Part shown: positions 6,934 through 15,717 of the stretch, piece by piece | Layout of the letters: every line of letters starts with the position of its first letter | Numbering within the stretch: position 1 is the stretch's first letter | Assembly: GCA_003249105.1 (NCBI GenBank) | Contig: QBLT01000014.1 | Coordinates: forward strand, 1-38,522 | Length of the DNA stretch: 38,522 nt | Direction of reading: 5' to 3' | Source of the DNA: Leptolyngbya sp. | Lineage (GTDB): Bacteria > Cyanobacteriota > Cyanobacteriia > Phormidesmidales > Phormidesmidaceae | Translations under genes and position numbers: made by a program | The notes under the pieces: model-generated | The model's input: only the letters and a program-made list of their open reading frames with translations | What the model was told of the DNA's origin: nothing | Databases searched by the model: none

Positions 6934-8823
6934 ATGCAATCTAGCCCTAGCCCAACTCAAGCACCCGCCGCTATGACAACTCCCATTGCCGCTCCTAACA
7001 GTGTTCTTGTGCGCCGCGCCTCGGGTGCTTTTGCCCTGATCGACAGCCTCAGACGGCACGGGGTAGAGCATATTTTTGGCTATCCGGGTGGGGCTATTTT
7101 GCCGATCTACGACGAGCTGTACCGCGCCGAAGCCGCTGGGGGCATCAGTCATATTTTAGTGCGCCACGAGCAGGGCGGTGCCCATGCGGCCGACGGCTAC
7201 GCCCGCGCCACGGGGAAAGTGGGCGTTTGCTTTGGCACCTCTGGCCCCGGAGCTACCAACCTGGTAACCGGCATTGCCACCGCCCAAATGGACTCCATTC
7301 CCATGGTGGTGATTACGGGCCAGGTGCCCAGCCATGCGATCGGCAGCGACGCCTTTCAAGAGACCGACATCTTCGGCATTACCCTGCCCTTGGTCAAGCA
7401 TTCCTACGTCGCTCGCACCCCCGAGCAGATTCCGCGCATGGTGGCGGAGGCCTTCTACATTGCCCAAACCGGTCGCCCTGGCCCAGTGCTGATCGACATT
7501 CCCAAAGACATTGGTCTAGCAGAATTTGACTACGTGCCCGTGGAGCCTGGCCAGGTGAGTCTGCCCGGCTACAAGCCTACCGTTAGGGGCAACCCCCGCC
7601 AGGTAAATCCGGCTTTGCGCCTGCTGCGCCAGAGTGAGCGCCCTTTGCTCTATGTGGGCGGTGGTGCCATCACCGCAGGTGCCCACGGCGAAATTCGTCG
7701 CCTGGCAGAATATTTTCAAATTCCCGTGACTACCACGCTGATGGGCAAGGGAGCCTTTGATGAGCATCATCCCCTAGCCCTTGGCATGCTCGGCATGCAC
7801 GGCACCGCCTACGCTAACTTTGCCGTTAGCGAGTGCGATCTGCTGATTGCCGTCGGCGCTCGCTTTGACGATCGCGTTACCGGCAAGCTAGACGAGTTTG
7901 CCTCCCGCGCCCAGGTGATTCACATCGATATTGACCCGGCTGAGGTGGGCAAAAACCGCGCCCCCCAGGTGCCCATTGTGGGCGACGTTAAGCAGGTGCT
8001 CACCACCATGCTCAACCGCCTAGAGGAAGAGAATCAGCTGCCACCCCCCAATCAAACGGCGGCCTGGCGCGATCGCATCGACCGATGGAAGCGCGACTAC
8101 CCTCTGGTCGTGCCCACCTATCCCGACGAGCTGTCGCCCCAGGAAGTCATCCACGAACTCGCCATTCAGGCTCCCCACGCCTACTTCACCACCGATGTCG
8201 GGCAGCACCAGATGTGGTCGGCTCAGTTCTTAAAGAATGGCCCCCGCCAGTGGGTGTCGAGCGCCGGTCTAGGCACCATGGGCTTTGGCATGCCCGCTGC
8301 CCTAGGGGTGCAAGTGGCGTTACCCAACGAAACGGTGATCTGCATCAGCGGCGACGCCAGCTTCCAAATGAATTTGCAAGAGCTGGGCACCCTGGCCCAG
8401 TACAACATTCCAGTCAAGACGGTGATTGTGAACAACGGCTGGCAGGGCATGGTGCGCCAGTGGCAGCAGGCCTTCCACGGCGAGCGCTACTCCTCTTCTA
8501 ATATGGAAGTGGGAATGCCCAACTTTGAGGTGCTGGCTCAGGCCTACGGCATTAAGGGCATGGTGGTGCGCGATCGCGACCAGCTCACTCCAACAGTGGC
8601 GGCGATGCTGGCCCACGACGGCCCCGTATTGCTCGACGTGCGCGTGCGCCGCAACGAAAACTGCTACCCCATGGTGGCCCCTGGCAAAGGCAATCACCAG
8701 ATGATCGGTCTACCCGAGGTGCATGGCACTGGCAGTGGCACTGGCCTGACCCCCTGTGTTAGCTGTGGGCACCAAAATGTTTCAACCAGCAACTTCTGCT
8801 CGGAGTGCGGCACAAAGCTCTAG
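6934..8823 (+). CDS. ilvB: Acetolactate synthase large subunit with C-terminal zinc ribbon
   Basis: Thiamine-diphosphate enzyme joining two pyruvates (or pyruvate plus 2-ketobutyrate) in branched-chain amino acid synthesis; 629 residues. The N-terminal pyrimidine-binding domain contains [13 protein letters not shown] and the catalytic glutamate in [15 protein letters not shown]. The central domain follows, then the C-terminal diphosphate-binding motif [15 protein letters not shown] with [11 protein letters not shown]. After the normal enzyme end (GLPEVHG) there is a Gly/Ser/Thr linker and a CxxC-x10-CxxC element (Cys608, 611, 622, 625) ending ECGTKL, a zinc-ribbon-like tail absent from the E. 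coli enzymes. The ilvN regulatory subunit is not in the window. An in-frame ATG at 6973 could also start translation; no clear ribosome site decides. Confidence 0.95.
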   Translation: MQSSPSPTQAPAAMTTPIAAPNSVLVRRASGAFALIDSLRRHGVEHIFGYPGGAILPIYDELYRAEAAGGISHILVRHEQGGAHAADGYARATGKVGVCFGTSGPGATNLVTGIATAQMDSIPMVVITGQVPSHAIGSDAFQETDIFGITLPLVKHSYVARTPEQIPRMVAEAFYIAQTGRPGPVLIDIPKDIGLAEFDYVPVEPGQVSLPGYKPTVRGNPRQVNPALRLLRQSERPLLYVGGGAITAGAHGEIRRLAEYFQIPVTTTLMGKGAFDEHHPLALGMLGMHGTAYANFAVSECDLLIAVGARFDDRVTGKLDEFASRAQVIHIDIDPAEVGKNRAPQVPIVGDVKQVLTTMLNRLEEENQLPPPNQTAAWRDRIDRWKRDYPLVVPTYPDELSPQEVIHELAIQAPHAYFTTDVGQHQMWSAQFLKNGPRQWVSSAGLGTMGFGMPAALGVQVALPNETVICISGDASFQMNLQELGTLAQYNIPVKTVIVNNGWQGMVRQWQQAFHGERYSSSNMEVGMPNFEVLAQAYGIKGMVVRDRDQLTPTVAAMLAHDGPVLLDVRVRRNENCYPMVAPGKGNHQMIGLPEVHGTGSGTGLTPCVSCGHQNVSTSNFCSECGTKL

Positions 8824-8865
8824 AGCATAAATAAAGTCATTTATTGCTGTAAAAAGGTTCAAGCT

Positions 8866-8887
8866 GTAGGAATTAATCCTACTTTTT
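8866..8887 (+). terminator. Probable terminator after ilvB
   Basis: GTAGGA, loop ATTAA, TCCTAC, then TTTTT. The stem is only six base pairs, so efficiency is uncertain, but the position 43 bp after the ilvB stop fits. Confidence 0.55.
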
Positions 8888-8997
8888 GGATCCTAAAATT
8901 CAGCTCTTAAATGCCCTATTCATTTTGCCGGTCGATGGCTCAAATTTTTCAGAATGCAGTATCCTGACTTCAGTTTCATTACTGGTGTGGGTCATCT

Positions 8998-9525
8998 ATG
9001 TCTGCTGCGCTGAAATCCTATGTGCCCTGTCCGGTGCCGTCTCGGCCTAGGGCAGCGACAGCACATGCCCTAGGCTCCGCCACGCGACCAGCAGCAATCA
9101 GGCCAGGGGTTTCTGCACCTGTGGTGCTGCCCCAGGCTCCAGGCTTAGCTTCTCCTAGCCCAGTGGTGCGGCGACTGGCTCAGCTGCACCTGGTGTCGTC
9201 AGCGCTGGCCGCGTCTTTAGTAGCGCTGACCCTGGTGAGCTACGGCACGTCGGTCTACATCAACCGCCAGCTCAACCAGGCCAGTCAACAACTCAATCGC
9301 TTGCAGCGCAACGAGCAGCAGCTCACCACCGCCAATGAGGTGCTTAAAAATCATTTAGCTCAGCAGGTGGAGGGTAGTGAAATGGGGTTTCAGCCACCTC
9401 AGCCGAGCAGCGTCATCTTTCTCAAGCCAGCGCAGCAGGCTGCCGTAGCAATGCCAACTCCCGCTCCAACGTCGCTGATGGGACGACTGGCGCTACCCAA
9501 GGTGGATGTTCCTTTAGGTTACTAG
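8998..9525 (+). CDS. Single-span coiled-coil membrane protein, FtsL-like by position
   Basis: A 175-residue bitopic protein. Residues 1-60 are Pro/Ala-rich and presumably cytoplasmic. About 64-84 form one transmembrane helix (LVSSALAASLVALTLVSYGT). Residues 88-125 form a Gln/Leu-rich coiled coil (INRQLNQASQQLNRLQRNEQ). The remainder is a Pro-rich tail. This layout, immediately upstream of ftsI (33-bp gap, same strand), is that of FtsL, which bridges FtsQ and FtsB to the FtsWI synthase. FtsL diverges too fast for sequence recognition, and I recall that canonical FtsL is not readily found in cyanobacteria. The functional call is therefore an inference from topology and synteny. The start ATG is set by the ORF; the ribosome site is weak. 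Confidence 0.75.
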   Translation: MSAALKSYVPCPVPSRPRAATAHALGSATRPAAIRPGVSAPVVLPQAPGLASPSPVVRRLAQLHLVSSALAASLVALTLVSYGTSVYINRQLNQASQQLNRLQRNEQQLTTANEVLKNHLAQQVEGSEMGFQPPQPSSVIFLKPAQQAAVAMPTPAPTSLMGRLALPKVDVPLGY

Positions 9526-9558
9526 GCCCTAGCCTCACTGTTTACCTGCTTTGCACCC

Positions 9559-11418
9559 ATGGCTAGCTCCGCCTACTCTGCCCGTCGTCGCCGTCGCCGC
9601 AAACAGCCTCGCCCACCGGCGGTGGTTCCCTTTAACCCAACGGTCAATCGGGTCAGAATCTTGCTGGTGTGGGGGTTGCTGGTGCTATCACTGGTTGCGA
9701 TCGCCGGGCGGCTGGCCTGGCTACAGCTAGCCCAGGGCGATAGTCTGTCTGGTTTGGCCCAGCAGCAGCGGCTCACATCGCCCGTGCAGCGGCAGGTGCG
9801 GCACTCCATCGTCGATCGGCAGGGCAACGTGATTGCCGTCGATCGCGTGGTCTATACGCTCTACGCCCATCCCCAGCTCTTTGATCTATCGATTCAAGAG
9901 ATGGCAGCGACCCTCAGCCCGCTGCTAGACAGCCCAGAAGCTAGCCTGATTGGCCAGTTTAGCCAGCAGCCCACCGGCATTCGCGTCGCCGACGGATTGC
10001 CCGAAGCGACGGTCGATCGCCTGCGCGCCCTGCGTCTCAACGGTCTCGAACTACATCCCCAGCAGCAGCGCTTTTATCCTCAGCAACAGCTGTTTGCCCC
10101 TATCGTCGGCTTTGTCAATTTTGATGGACAGCCTCAGGCAGGCCTAGAAATTGCCTATCAGGATCAGCTGGCTCTGACGCCAACCGAAGCAGCCCCTCCA
10201 GCTGATACGGAAATTCCGTTAGAACCCTATGGGCCGCCAGCGCCTAGTGCCACCGCAGAGGTTACTGTAAATCGGCCCGACACTGATATAGATAACGAAA
10301 GCAGCACCGCTAAATCGGAGCCAGACGGCACCGCCAGCCTGCGCCTCACCCTCGACAGTCGACTCCAGCGAACTGCCCAGCAGGAGCTCCAAGCGGTAGT
10401 CGATCGCCATAGCGCCAAGCGGGGCACCGTCATGGTCATGGAGGCCCAAACCGGGGAGATGCTGGCCCTGGCCAGTGTGCCCACCTACGATCCCAATCAG
10501 TATTTCAAAACCGACCCCGAAGCCCTTAAGACCTGGGCGGTGAGCGATCTCTACGAACCCGGCTCTACCTTTAAGCCGATCAACATTGCGATCGCCCTCG
10601 AAGCCGGACTCATCAGCCCCGACGAAGTCGTCAACGACAGCGGCCAAATGCAGTTTGGCGAATGGAAGATTAGAAACCACGATTACGCCACCGCTGGCGG
10701 TCGCGGGCCGATCTCCATCACTGACGTGCTGAAGTATTCCAGCAACGTGGGTATGGTGCGCATCATGCAGAAAATGCCTGCCGCCGACTACTTTAACTGG
10801 CTCCAGCGCCTCAGCCTCGATCGCCCCACCGGCATCGATTTACCCGCAGAAGCCACCGCTCAGATGAAAGACCGCGAGCAGTTTGTTCGCAGTCGAGTCG
10901 AGTCAGCCACCACGGCCTTTGGCCAAGGCTTTTCGCTATCACCCATTAAGATGCTGCAACTGCTTGGCACCCTGGCCAACGGCGGCAAGCTGGTCACTCC
11001 CCACGTGGTCAGCGGCATGGTCAACAGCGATGGCGACGAGGTATGGACGCCACCCCACCCCCAACCCAAAACCGTCTTTTCGCCCCAGACCACCCAGCAG
11101 GTCCTCTCCATGATGGAGGCCGTCGTCAACGAGGGCACTGGCGATGCCGCCAAGCTAACCGGCTACCGCATCGGAGGCAAAACCGGTACAGCCCAAAAGG
11201 CGACCGTTTCTGGAGGCTATGGCCGAGGACGCGTTACCAGCTTTGTGGGCATTTTACCCATCGAGGCACCCCAGTACGTGGTGCTGGCCGTGATCGACGA
11301 ACCCCAGGGAGACGATGCCTACGGCTCAACAGTCGCCGCCCCCTTGGTTAAGAAGGTGATCGAAGCCCTGGTAGTGCTGGAAGGGGTACCTCCCAGTGCC
11401 GCTGCCGCTACTCCGTAG
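9559..11418 (+). CDS. ftsI: Septal peptidoglycan D,D-transpeptidase (PBP2/FtsI class B)
   Basis: Class B penicillin-binding protein that crosslinks septal peptidoglycan, 619 residues. A very basic cytoplasmic tail (SARRRRRRKQPRPP) precedes a TM helix at about 33-57. The dimerisation domain starts RQVRHSIVDRQGNVIA. The transpeptidase domain has all three motifs: STFK (Ser336), SSN (394-396) and KTGTAQ (541-546). Between the two domains, residues about 205-258 are an acidic, proline- and serine-rich insert that I do not recognise as standard in FtsI. No PASTA domain follows. It is probably co-transcribed with the upstream FtsL-like gene. The stop lies 11 bp from the convergent metal-binding protein gene, the gap containing a HIP1 site. 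Confidence 0.95.
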   Translation: MASSAYSARRRRRRKQPRPPAVVPFNPTVNRVRILLVWGLLVLSLVAIAGRLAWLQLAQGDSLSGLAQQQRLTSPVQRQVRHSIVDRQGNVIAVDRVVYTLYAHPQLFDLSIQEMAATLSPLLDSPEASLIGQFSQQPTGIRVADGLPEATVDRLRALRLNGLELHPQQQRFYPQQQLFAPIVGFVNFDGQPQAGLEIAYQDQLALTPTEAAPPADTEIPLEPYGPPAPSATAEVTVNRPDTDIDNESSTAKSEPDGTASLRLTLDSRLQRTAQQELQAVVDRHSAKRGTVMVMEAQTGEMLALASVPTYDPNQYFKTDPEALKTWAVSDLYEPGSTFKPINIAIALEAGLISPDEVVNDSGQMQFGEWKIRNHDYATAGGRGPISITDVLKYSSNVGMVRIMQKMPAADYFNWLQRLSLDRPTGIDLPAEATAQMKDREQFVRSRVESATTAFGQGFSLSPIKMLQLLGTLANGGKLVTPHVVSGMVNSDGDEVWTPPHPQPKTVFSPQTTQQVLSMMEAVVNEGTGDAAKLTGYRIGGKTGTAQKATVSGGYGRGRVTSFVGILPIEAPQYVVLAVIDEPQGDDAYGSTVAAPLVKKVIEALVVLEGVPPSAAAATP

Positions 11419-11429
11419 CGGGCGATCGC

Positions 11430-12401
11430 TCAAAAGGGAGCCTCTGTCACTGTGCCGCCCAGGTTTTCAACGATCGCTTGCGTATTGGCCACCACCATTT
11501 TGAGATAGCTATCCCCGTCGCTGCCAGGGGCACCGATAGAGTCGGAGTAGAGAGGTTGCGGTGCCAGGGCCACCCCAGATTCGTTGGCCACGGTGGTAAT
11601 CAGCTGGGGGTTGATGGTGGTTTCGGCAAAAATGGCGGGTACTTCCAACCCTTTAATAGACGTGACTAGCTGCTGCACGGTGCGGGCACTGGGCTGCTCC
11701 TCGGTGCTCAGACCGATCAGGGTGCCCACCACGGTAAGACCGTAGGCGCTGGCGTAGTACTGAAAAGCGTCGTGGGTCGTGACCAGCTGTCGCTGCTCTA
11801 GGGGAATGGTAGCCGTTTGGCTTTCGACCCAGCTATGGAGCTGCTCCAGTTCAGCAATATAGGCAGCGGCGTTAGCGGCAAACAACTCCGCCTGATCGGG
11901 GGCTAGCTCAATCAGCTGATCCCGAATCGTTTCGACCATAGGCACCACATTGCTCACATCGCCCCACACGTGGGGATCGGGTACGGTGGTGGTTCCTTTT
12001 TGCAAATCGAGGGGCGGCACCACCTCACCTACGGCTACCCGCTGGGCGTCTACTCCAGCCGCATTGAGCAGCCGCACCAGATTGGGCTCTAGGTTATAGC
12101 CGTTATAGAAAATCAGGTCGGCATCCTCAAAGGCAATGGTGTCGGCAGGTACGGGCTCATAGACGTGAGGATCAGCCCCGGGCTGCAAAATGCTTGTTAG
12201 GACAACTTGATCGCCACCCACTTCGGCTACCCAGTCAGCAATCAGGGTGCTGGTAGCCACCACGGCAGGGCGTGAATCATCGGCTTTATCGGGCGTAAGT
12301 TCTGACTGTTGAGCAGAGTCACAGCTTACCAATCCCAGCCCTAGGAGCAATACCACAGCGGCTGTTCTTCCGTACCGTGGATACAGATTCACGCGTTGCA
12401 T
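11430..12401 (-). CDS. Metal (Zn/Mn-type) ABC transporter substrate-binding lipoprotein
   Basis: Cluster A-I (ZnuA/MntC/TroA) binding protein of 323 residues that captures a divalent metal in the periplasm. The N-terminus has a lipobox LVSC (Cys27), so it is membrane-anchored. Candidate ligands are His79 (ADPHVYEP), His144 (DPHVWGDV), His210 (TTHDAFQYY) and an Asp near 287 (LYSDSIG). The spacing of the first three (65 and 66 residues) equals that I recall for Synechocystis MntC (His89, His154, Glu220), but the third ligand is His, as in ZnuA and TroA, rather than Glu. There is no His-rich loop typical of cyanobacterial ZnuA. Zinc or manganese are both possible. It is transcribed away from its ATPase and permease genes. 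Confidence 0.9.
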   Translation of the reverse strand: MQRVNLYPRYGRTAAVVLLLGLGLVSCDSAQQSELTPDKADDSRPAVVATSTLIADWVAEVGGDQVVLTSILQPGADPHVYEPVPADTIAFEDADLIFYNGYNLEPNLVRLLNAAGVDAQRVAVGEVVPPLDLQKGTTTVPDPHVWGDVSNVVPMVETIRDQLIELAPDQAELFAANAAAYIAELEQLHSWVESQTATIPLEQRQLVTTHDAFQYYASAYGLTVVGTLIGLSTEEQPSARTVQQLVTSIKGLEVPAIFAETTINPQLITTVANESGVALAPQPLYSDSIGAPGSDGDSYLKMVVANTQAIVENLGGTVTEAPF

Positions 12402-12409
12402 AAGCGGCT

Positions 12410-12469
12410 TTTCATAATCATTTCATTTTTACGATACAATACATTTCATAATCATTTCATTTTTACGAT
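12410..12469. promoter_or_regulatory. Tandem 26-bp direct repeat, putative metalloregulator operator
   Basis: Two identical 26-bp copies occupy 12410-12435 and 12444-12469, 34 bp start to start, about three helical turns. Each contains TTTCATAATCATTTCAT and ends TTTTACGAT. They fill the 102-bp divergent promoter region of the metal transporter. The half ATAATCATT resembles Fur/Zur-type boxes but no full inverted repeat is present. A metal-responsive repressor binding cooperatively to both copies is the simplest reading. Confidence 0.65.
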
Positions 12470-12503
12470 TGCAGCTCCTCACCCCTGCGTTAGAGATACC
12501 AGT

Positions 12504-13244
12504 ATGGCTCCTGCTCCTTGCATCACCATCGACCACCTGAGCGTCAACTACCGCGACGTGCAGGCCCTGCGCAACATCAACCTCACCCTGCGCCCCGGCA
12601 AGCTGGTGGGCGTCTTTGGCCCCAACGGCGCGGGCAAAAGCACGCTGATCAAAGCCATGCTGGGGCTGATGCCCTTGGTCACCGGACGGGTCATCTATGG
12701 CGAGGATACCTTAGCCCACCAGCTTGATCGGGTAGCCTACGTGCCCCAGCGATCGCAGATCGACTGGACTTTTCCCGCTACCGTTTGGGATGTAGTCATG
12801 ATGGGTCGGGTGCAAAAAACCGGCTGGTTTAATCGGTTTTCGGCAACTAGTCGCCAAGTTGCCAAAGAAGCCCTAGAACGAGTGGACATGGCTGAGTTTT
12901 GCGATCGCCCCATTGGAGCCCTCTCTGGCGGGCAGCAGCAGCGGGTGTTTTTGGCCCGCGCCCTAGCCCAGGAGGCCGACATCTTTTGTTTTGACGAGCC
13001 CTTCGTCGGGGTCGATCAAAAGACTGAGGATGTGATTTACAAAATTTTCCGCGAGCTGGCCGCCGCTGGCAAAATTGTCCTGGTGGTCAACCATGACCTG
13101 GGCGAGTCGATTATGAACTTTGACCAACTCATTCTTCTCAACAAAGAACTGATTGCCACTGGCCCTCGCGACTGGGTACTCACCCGCGACAACATGACCC
13201 GCGCCTATGGCGGCCACGTGGGCTTCTTTGGCCATGCCGCTTGA
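12504..13244 (+). CDS. Metal ABC transporter ATP-binding protein
   Basis: ATPase of the metal importer, 246 residues. It has a Walker A GPNGAGKST, a Q-loop in AYVPQRSQIDW, an ABC signature LSGGQQQRVFLARALAQ, a Walker B DIFCFDEPFVGVD and a switch histidine in VLVVNHDLGES. The tryptophan-containing Q-loop region (IDWTFPATVWDVVMMGR) is typical of Mn/Zn/Fe cluster importers. The ATG at 12504 is chosen because family homology begins at once (ITIDHLSVNY). The longer in-frame start at 12396 would translate through the operator repeats and add 36 meaningless residues. Its end overlaps the permease start, indicating translational coupling. Confidence 0.93.
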   Translation: MAPAPCITIDHLSVNYRDVQALRNINLTLRPGKLVGVFGPNGAGKSTLIKAMLGLMPLVTGRVIYGEDTLAHQLDRVAYVPQRSQIDWTFPATVWDVVMMGRVQKTGWFNRFSATSRQVAKEALERVDMAEFCDRPIGALSGGQQQRVFLARALAQEADIFCFDEPFVGVDQKTEDVIYKIFRELAAAGKIVLVVNHDLGESIMNFDQLILLNKELIATGPRDWVLTRDNMTRAYGGHVGFFGHAA

Positions 13245-14139
13245 GCTAGCATTGCTGAACGGGCTGACTGAGCCATTGCAGTACGCCTTTATGCAGCGCT
13301 CCCTGGCGGTGGCGATCATGGTGGGGATCATTTGCTCAGTGGTGGGCAGCTATCTGATGGTGCAGCGCTTGGCCCTGCTGGGCGACGCCATTAGCCACTC
13401 GGTGCTGCCGGGGCTGGCGATCGCTTTTCTACTGGGGATCAACATCTTCATTGGCGCCTTCATTGCCGGGGTAATTAGCACCGTCATTATTGGTTGGATT
13501 CACACGCGATCGCCCATTAAAGAAGATGCCGCCATGGGCATTGTCTTCTCGGCCTTTTTTGCCCTGGGCATTACGCTAATTACCACCATCCAAAAAGACA
13601 ACAAGATCGACCTCAACCACTTTCTGTTTGGCAACATTTTGGGCGTCACGGCTCAAGAAGTTCGCGATACGGCCATTATTGCGGCCTTAGTGCTTGCGAT
13701 CGTGGTTCTACTCTACAAAGAGCTGCTGTTCTACAGCTTTGACCCCCTAGGCGCTAGGGCCAGCGGCCTGCCTACAGGGCTGCTCCACGCCGGGCTGATG
13801 GTGCTGATTGCCCTCACCGTCGTGGCTAGCATGAAGGTGGTAGGGGTGATTTTGGTGCTGTCGCTGCTGATTGCGCCGGGGGCCACAGCCTACCTGCTGG
13901 TAACCCGTCTGCACCAGGTAATGCTGCTGGGTGCGGGGGTAGGGGTGTTTTCGAGCGTCAGCGGCATGTACTTGAGCTATTACCTCAACCTGCCCTCTGG
14001 TCCGGCAATTGTCATGGTGGTATCGACGCTGTTTGCCCTGGCATTTTTGTTTAGCCCCCGCTATGGGGTGCTGATAGGCCCTGGACGACGGCCTTTTAGA
14101 CTCAGTCATCAATCATCACAGCCCCAGGAGAAGCTATAG
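13234..14139 (+). CDS. Metal ABC transporter permease
   Basis: Integral membrane channel of the importer (ABC-3 family), about 301 residues with eight or nine spans. Diagnostic segments are SYLMVQRLALLGDAISHSVLPG near the N-terminus and MKVVGVILVLSLLIAPGATAYL toward the C-terminus, both hallmarks of ZnuB/MntB-type permeases. The ATG at 13234 overlaps the ATPase gene by 11 bp, the arrangement usual in this operon; an in-frame ATG at 13207 is possible. The gene ends exactly where the convergent HetZ-family gene ends, with no spacer. The metal follows the binding protein and is unresolved. Confidence 0.92.
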   Translation: MPLELALLNGLTEPLQYAFMQRSLAVAIMVGIICSVVGSYLMVQRLALLGDAISHSVLPGLAIAFLLGINIFIGAFIAGVISTVIIGWIHTRSPIKEDAAMGIVFSAFFALGITLITTIQKDNKIDLNHFLFGNILGVTAQEVRDTAIIAALVLAIVVLLYKELLFYSFDPLGARASGLPTGLLHAGLMVLIALTVVASMKVVGVILVLSLLIAPGATAYLLVTRLHQVMLLGAGVGVFSSVSGMYLSYYLNLPSGPAIVMVVSTLFALAFLFSPRYGVLIGPGRRPFRLSHQSSQPQEKL

Positions 14140-15276
14140 CTACCCCTCAGTCTGGGTGCGCAACTCCTGGGCACGCAGGTAAAGCTGTACCCACTGAGCC
14201 TGAATCTGCCGACTCTTGAGCCCTAGACGGCGAGCCAGATCATCTGGGGGATGCTCCGCCTTATAGGCTGTCAAAATCGCCTGTTCTTCTGGGGAAAGGT
14301 CTTGCCAGAAGCCATCCCACTGGGCTGGGGTGAGACCAAAGTTATGCTCCTGCAGCGAGGTTTTTAGCCAGCCGAGCACCATGGCAGGTTGCTCTCGCAG
14401 GGCAAAAATTCGAATTGCGTGGTAGCTAATTTTTTCGCGCAGCCGATAGACCTGCTGCACAGGCATACCGAGCGACTGAGCAATCTGATCCTGGGAGAGA
14501 CCGTTGAGGTGCAGCTCTAGCCACCGAGCCGCCGTGTCATCCAGGTTGCGGCTGAGGTAATTGACAAAGGAGTTTTTGACCTGCTGGCGCATGCTCTGCT
14601 GCTCTAGTTCAGTTTGCTCGTCCTGGTACTGATTCCAGGCCTCTACATCGAGCAGGCTGAGGGAGTCTTCACTGTCGTTGGGGGCAATTTCATCAGACAC
14701 TAGGCGAATCAGTTCTCCGGTTGGCACCTGGGTCATGCCGCCCTTTTGGCTGCGGCGTAGATAGTTGACGAAGCGATAGATAATCAAGGGCTGGTTGCGA
14801 ATGGGCCGCAGGCAGTATTCTTCAATGCTGGCCAACATCAGCAGATTGCGCAGGCGCGAGTTTTGGGTGCAGGTCGAGATCCATTTGAGCTGTTGGGATA
14901 AGTGGCGATCGCTGCGCATCATCTCTTGAATCACTTCCTGGATCACATCAACCACGGTGCGGCGGCGATCGCGGCTGAGCGAAATCCAGGTCTTAATCTT
15001 GTTGCGAATCAAAAATAGACTGCTGAGCCGCTTGATCAGTCGCTGATAGCCCTGTTCTGGGCTCACATCCCAATAGCGCTGCTGCAGAATGCGGTAGCGA
15101 TACTCAATGGCCTGACGGGCGATCGCGAGGTCAGCATCAGCCAGGGTCGCCAACCGCTCCGGCGATTCCCCTAGCAGCCAGCTGACAACGCTTTGACAAA
15201 CCGACTGGGATTGATTGGGAAAGTCCTCCCGCAAACGGGATAACCAAACCTCGGCTATAGTGTCTGCCGCGACCAT
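14140..15276 (-). CDS. HetZ-family (HetZ-related) putative transcription regulator
   Basis: A 378-residue soluble protein. The C-terminal third shares the layout of cyanobacterial HetZ proteins: FVNYLSRN, a sigma-like helix-turn-helix (LSQDQIAQSLGMPVQQVYRL), then YHAIRIFALREQPAMVLGWL, GLTPAQWD and a second HTH-like stretch (DDLARRLGLKSRQIQAQWVQ). HetZ acts early in heterocyst patterning in Anabaena, but related paralogues exist in cyanobacteria without heterocysts, and this looks closer to a HetZ-related paralogue than to HetZ itself. DNA binding is inferred. No other heterocyst gene is visible here. The gene is monocistronic, with a 440-bp divergent region upstream. Confidence 0.68.
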   Translation of the reverse strand: MVAADTIAEVWLSRLREDFPNQSQSVCQSVVSWLLGESPERLATLADADLAIARQAIEYRYRILQQRYWDVSPEQGYQRLIKRLSSLFLIRNKIKTWISLSRDRRRTVVDVIQEVIQEMMRSDRHLSQQLKWISTCTQNSRLRNLLMLASIEEYCLRPIRNQPLIIYRFVNYLRRSQKGGMTQVPTGELIRLVSDEIAPNDSEDSLSLLDVEAWNQYQDEQTELEQQSMRQQVKNSFVNYLSRNLDDTAARWLELHLNGLSQDQIAQSLGMPVQQVYRLREKISYHAIRIFALREQPAMVLGWLKTSLQEHNFGLTPAQWDGFWQDLSPEEQAILTAYKAEHPPDDLARRLGLKSRQIQAQWVQLYLRAQELRTQTEG

Positions 15277-15717
15277 GCAATCAATCCTTTTCGGGTGTGC
15301 CCAAGCTGGCTGTAGGCTTTATCTTAATATCTGTTCTCTTCAGACTCACGATTTAGAACGTGTTTTTTAGCCAGTTCAAGCTGCAACAGCTAGCACTAAG
15401 TTAAAAGCTTCACACAAAATCCATGTCTATTGCCGCTCTAGCAAGATTTGACGAAGGGTCTTCTCAACCACCAGATTTGCCCTTTTTAGACTGGTAGTGT
15501 GCATATGGGGCTATATGTACTTACACGGTAGCTATCTTGTGACAAAGGTCACACTAATTACCTGCTATTTCCAGTACGATTTCGACTGAGGCAGCTTCAA
15601 AGCAGTGTTTGTGTATAAAAAACCACAAAACAATCTGGCTTTTAAGCGTATCTGCGGATAGACTGGTATAAATTATTTTTGCCTCCTAGCACACGCACTC
15701 CGTCAACAGGGTCTACC
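15277..15717. other. Divergent regulatory region
   Basis: No coding sequence. It holds the promoters of the HetZ-family gene (minus) and the sugar transferase (plus). Besides the CRP-like site, a near-palindrome GTGCATAT...ATATGTAC lies at 15499-15520. Confidence 0.5.
15538..15553. promoter_or_regulatory. CRP/SyCRP1-type binding site
   Basis: TGTGACAAAGGTCACA matches the cAMP-receptor-protein consensus TGTGA-N6-TCACA in all ten defined positions. It lies 165 bp before the sugar transferase ATG and about 260 bp from the HetZ-family start. In cyanobacteria SyCRP1 controls surface and motility genes, so the sugar transferase is the likelier target. Confidence 0.6.

Noticed and set aside
12396..12503. 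N-terminal extension of the metal transporter ATPase
   Set aside because: It would translate the operator repeats; homology begins at the ATG at 12504.
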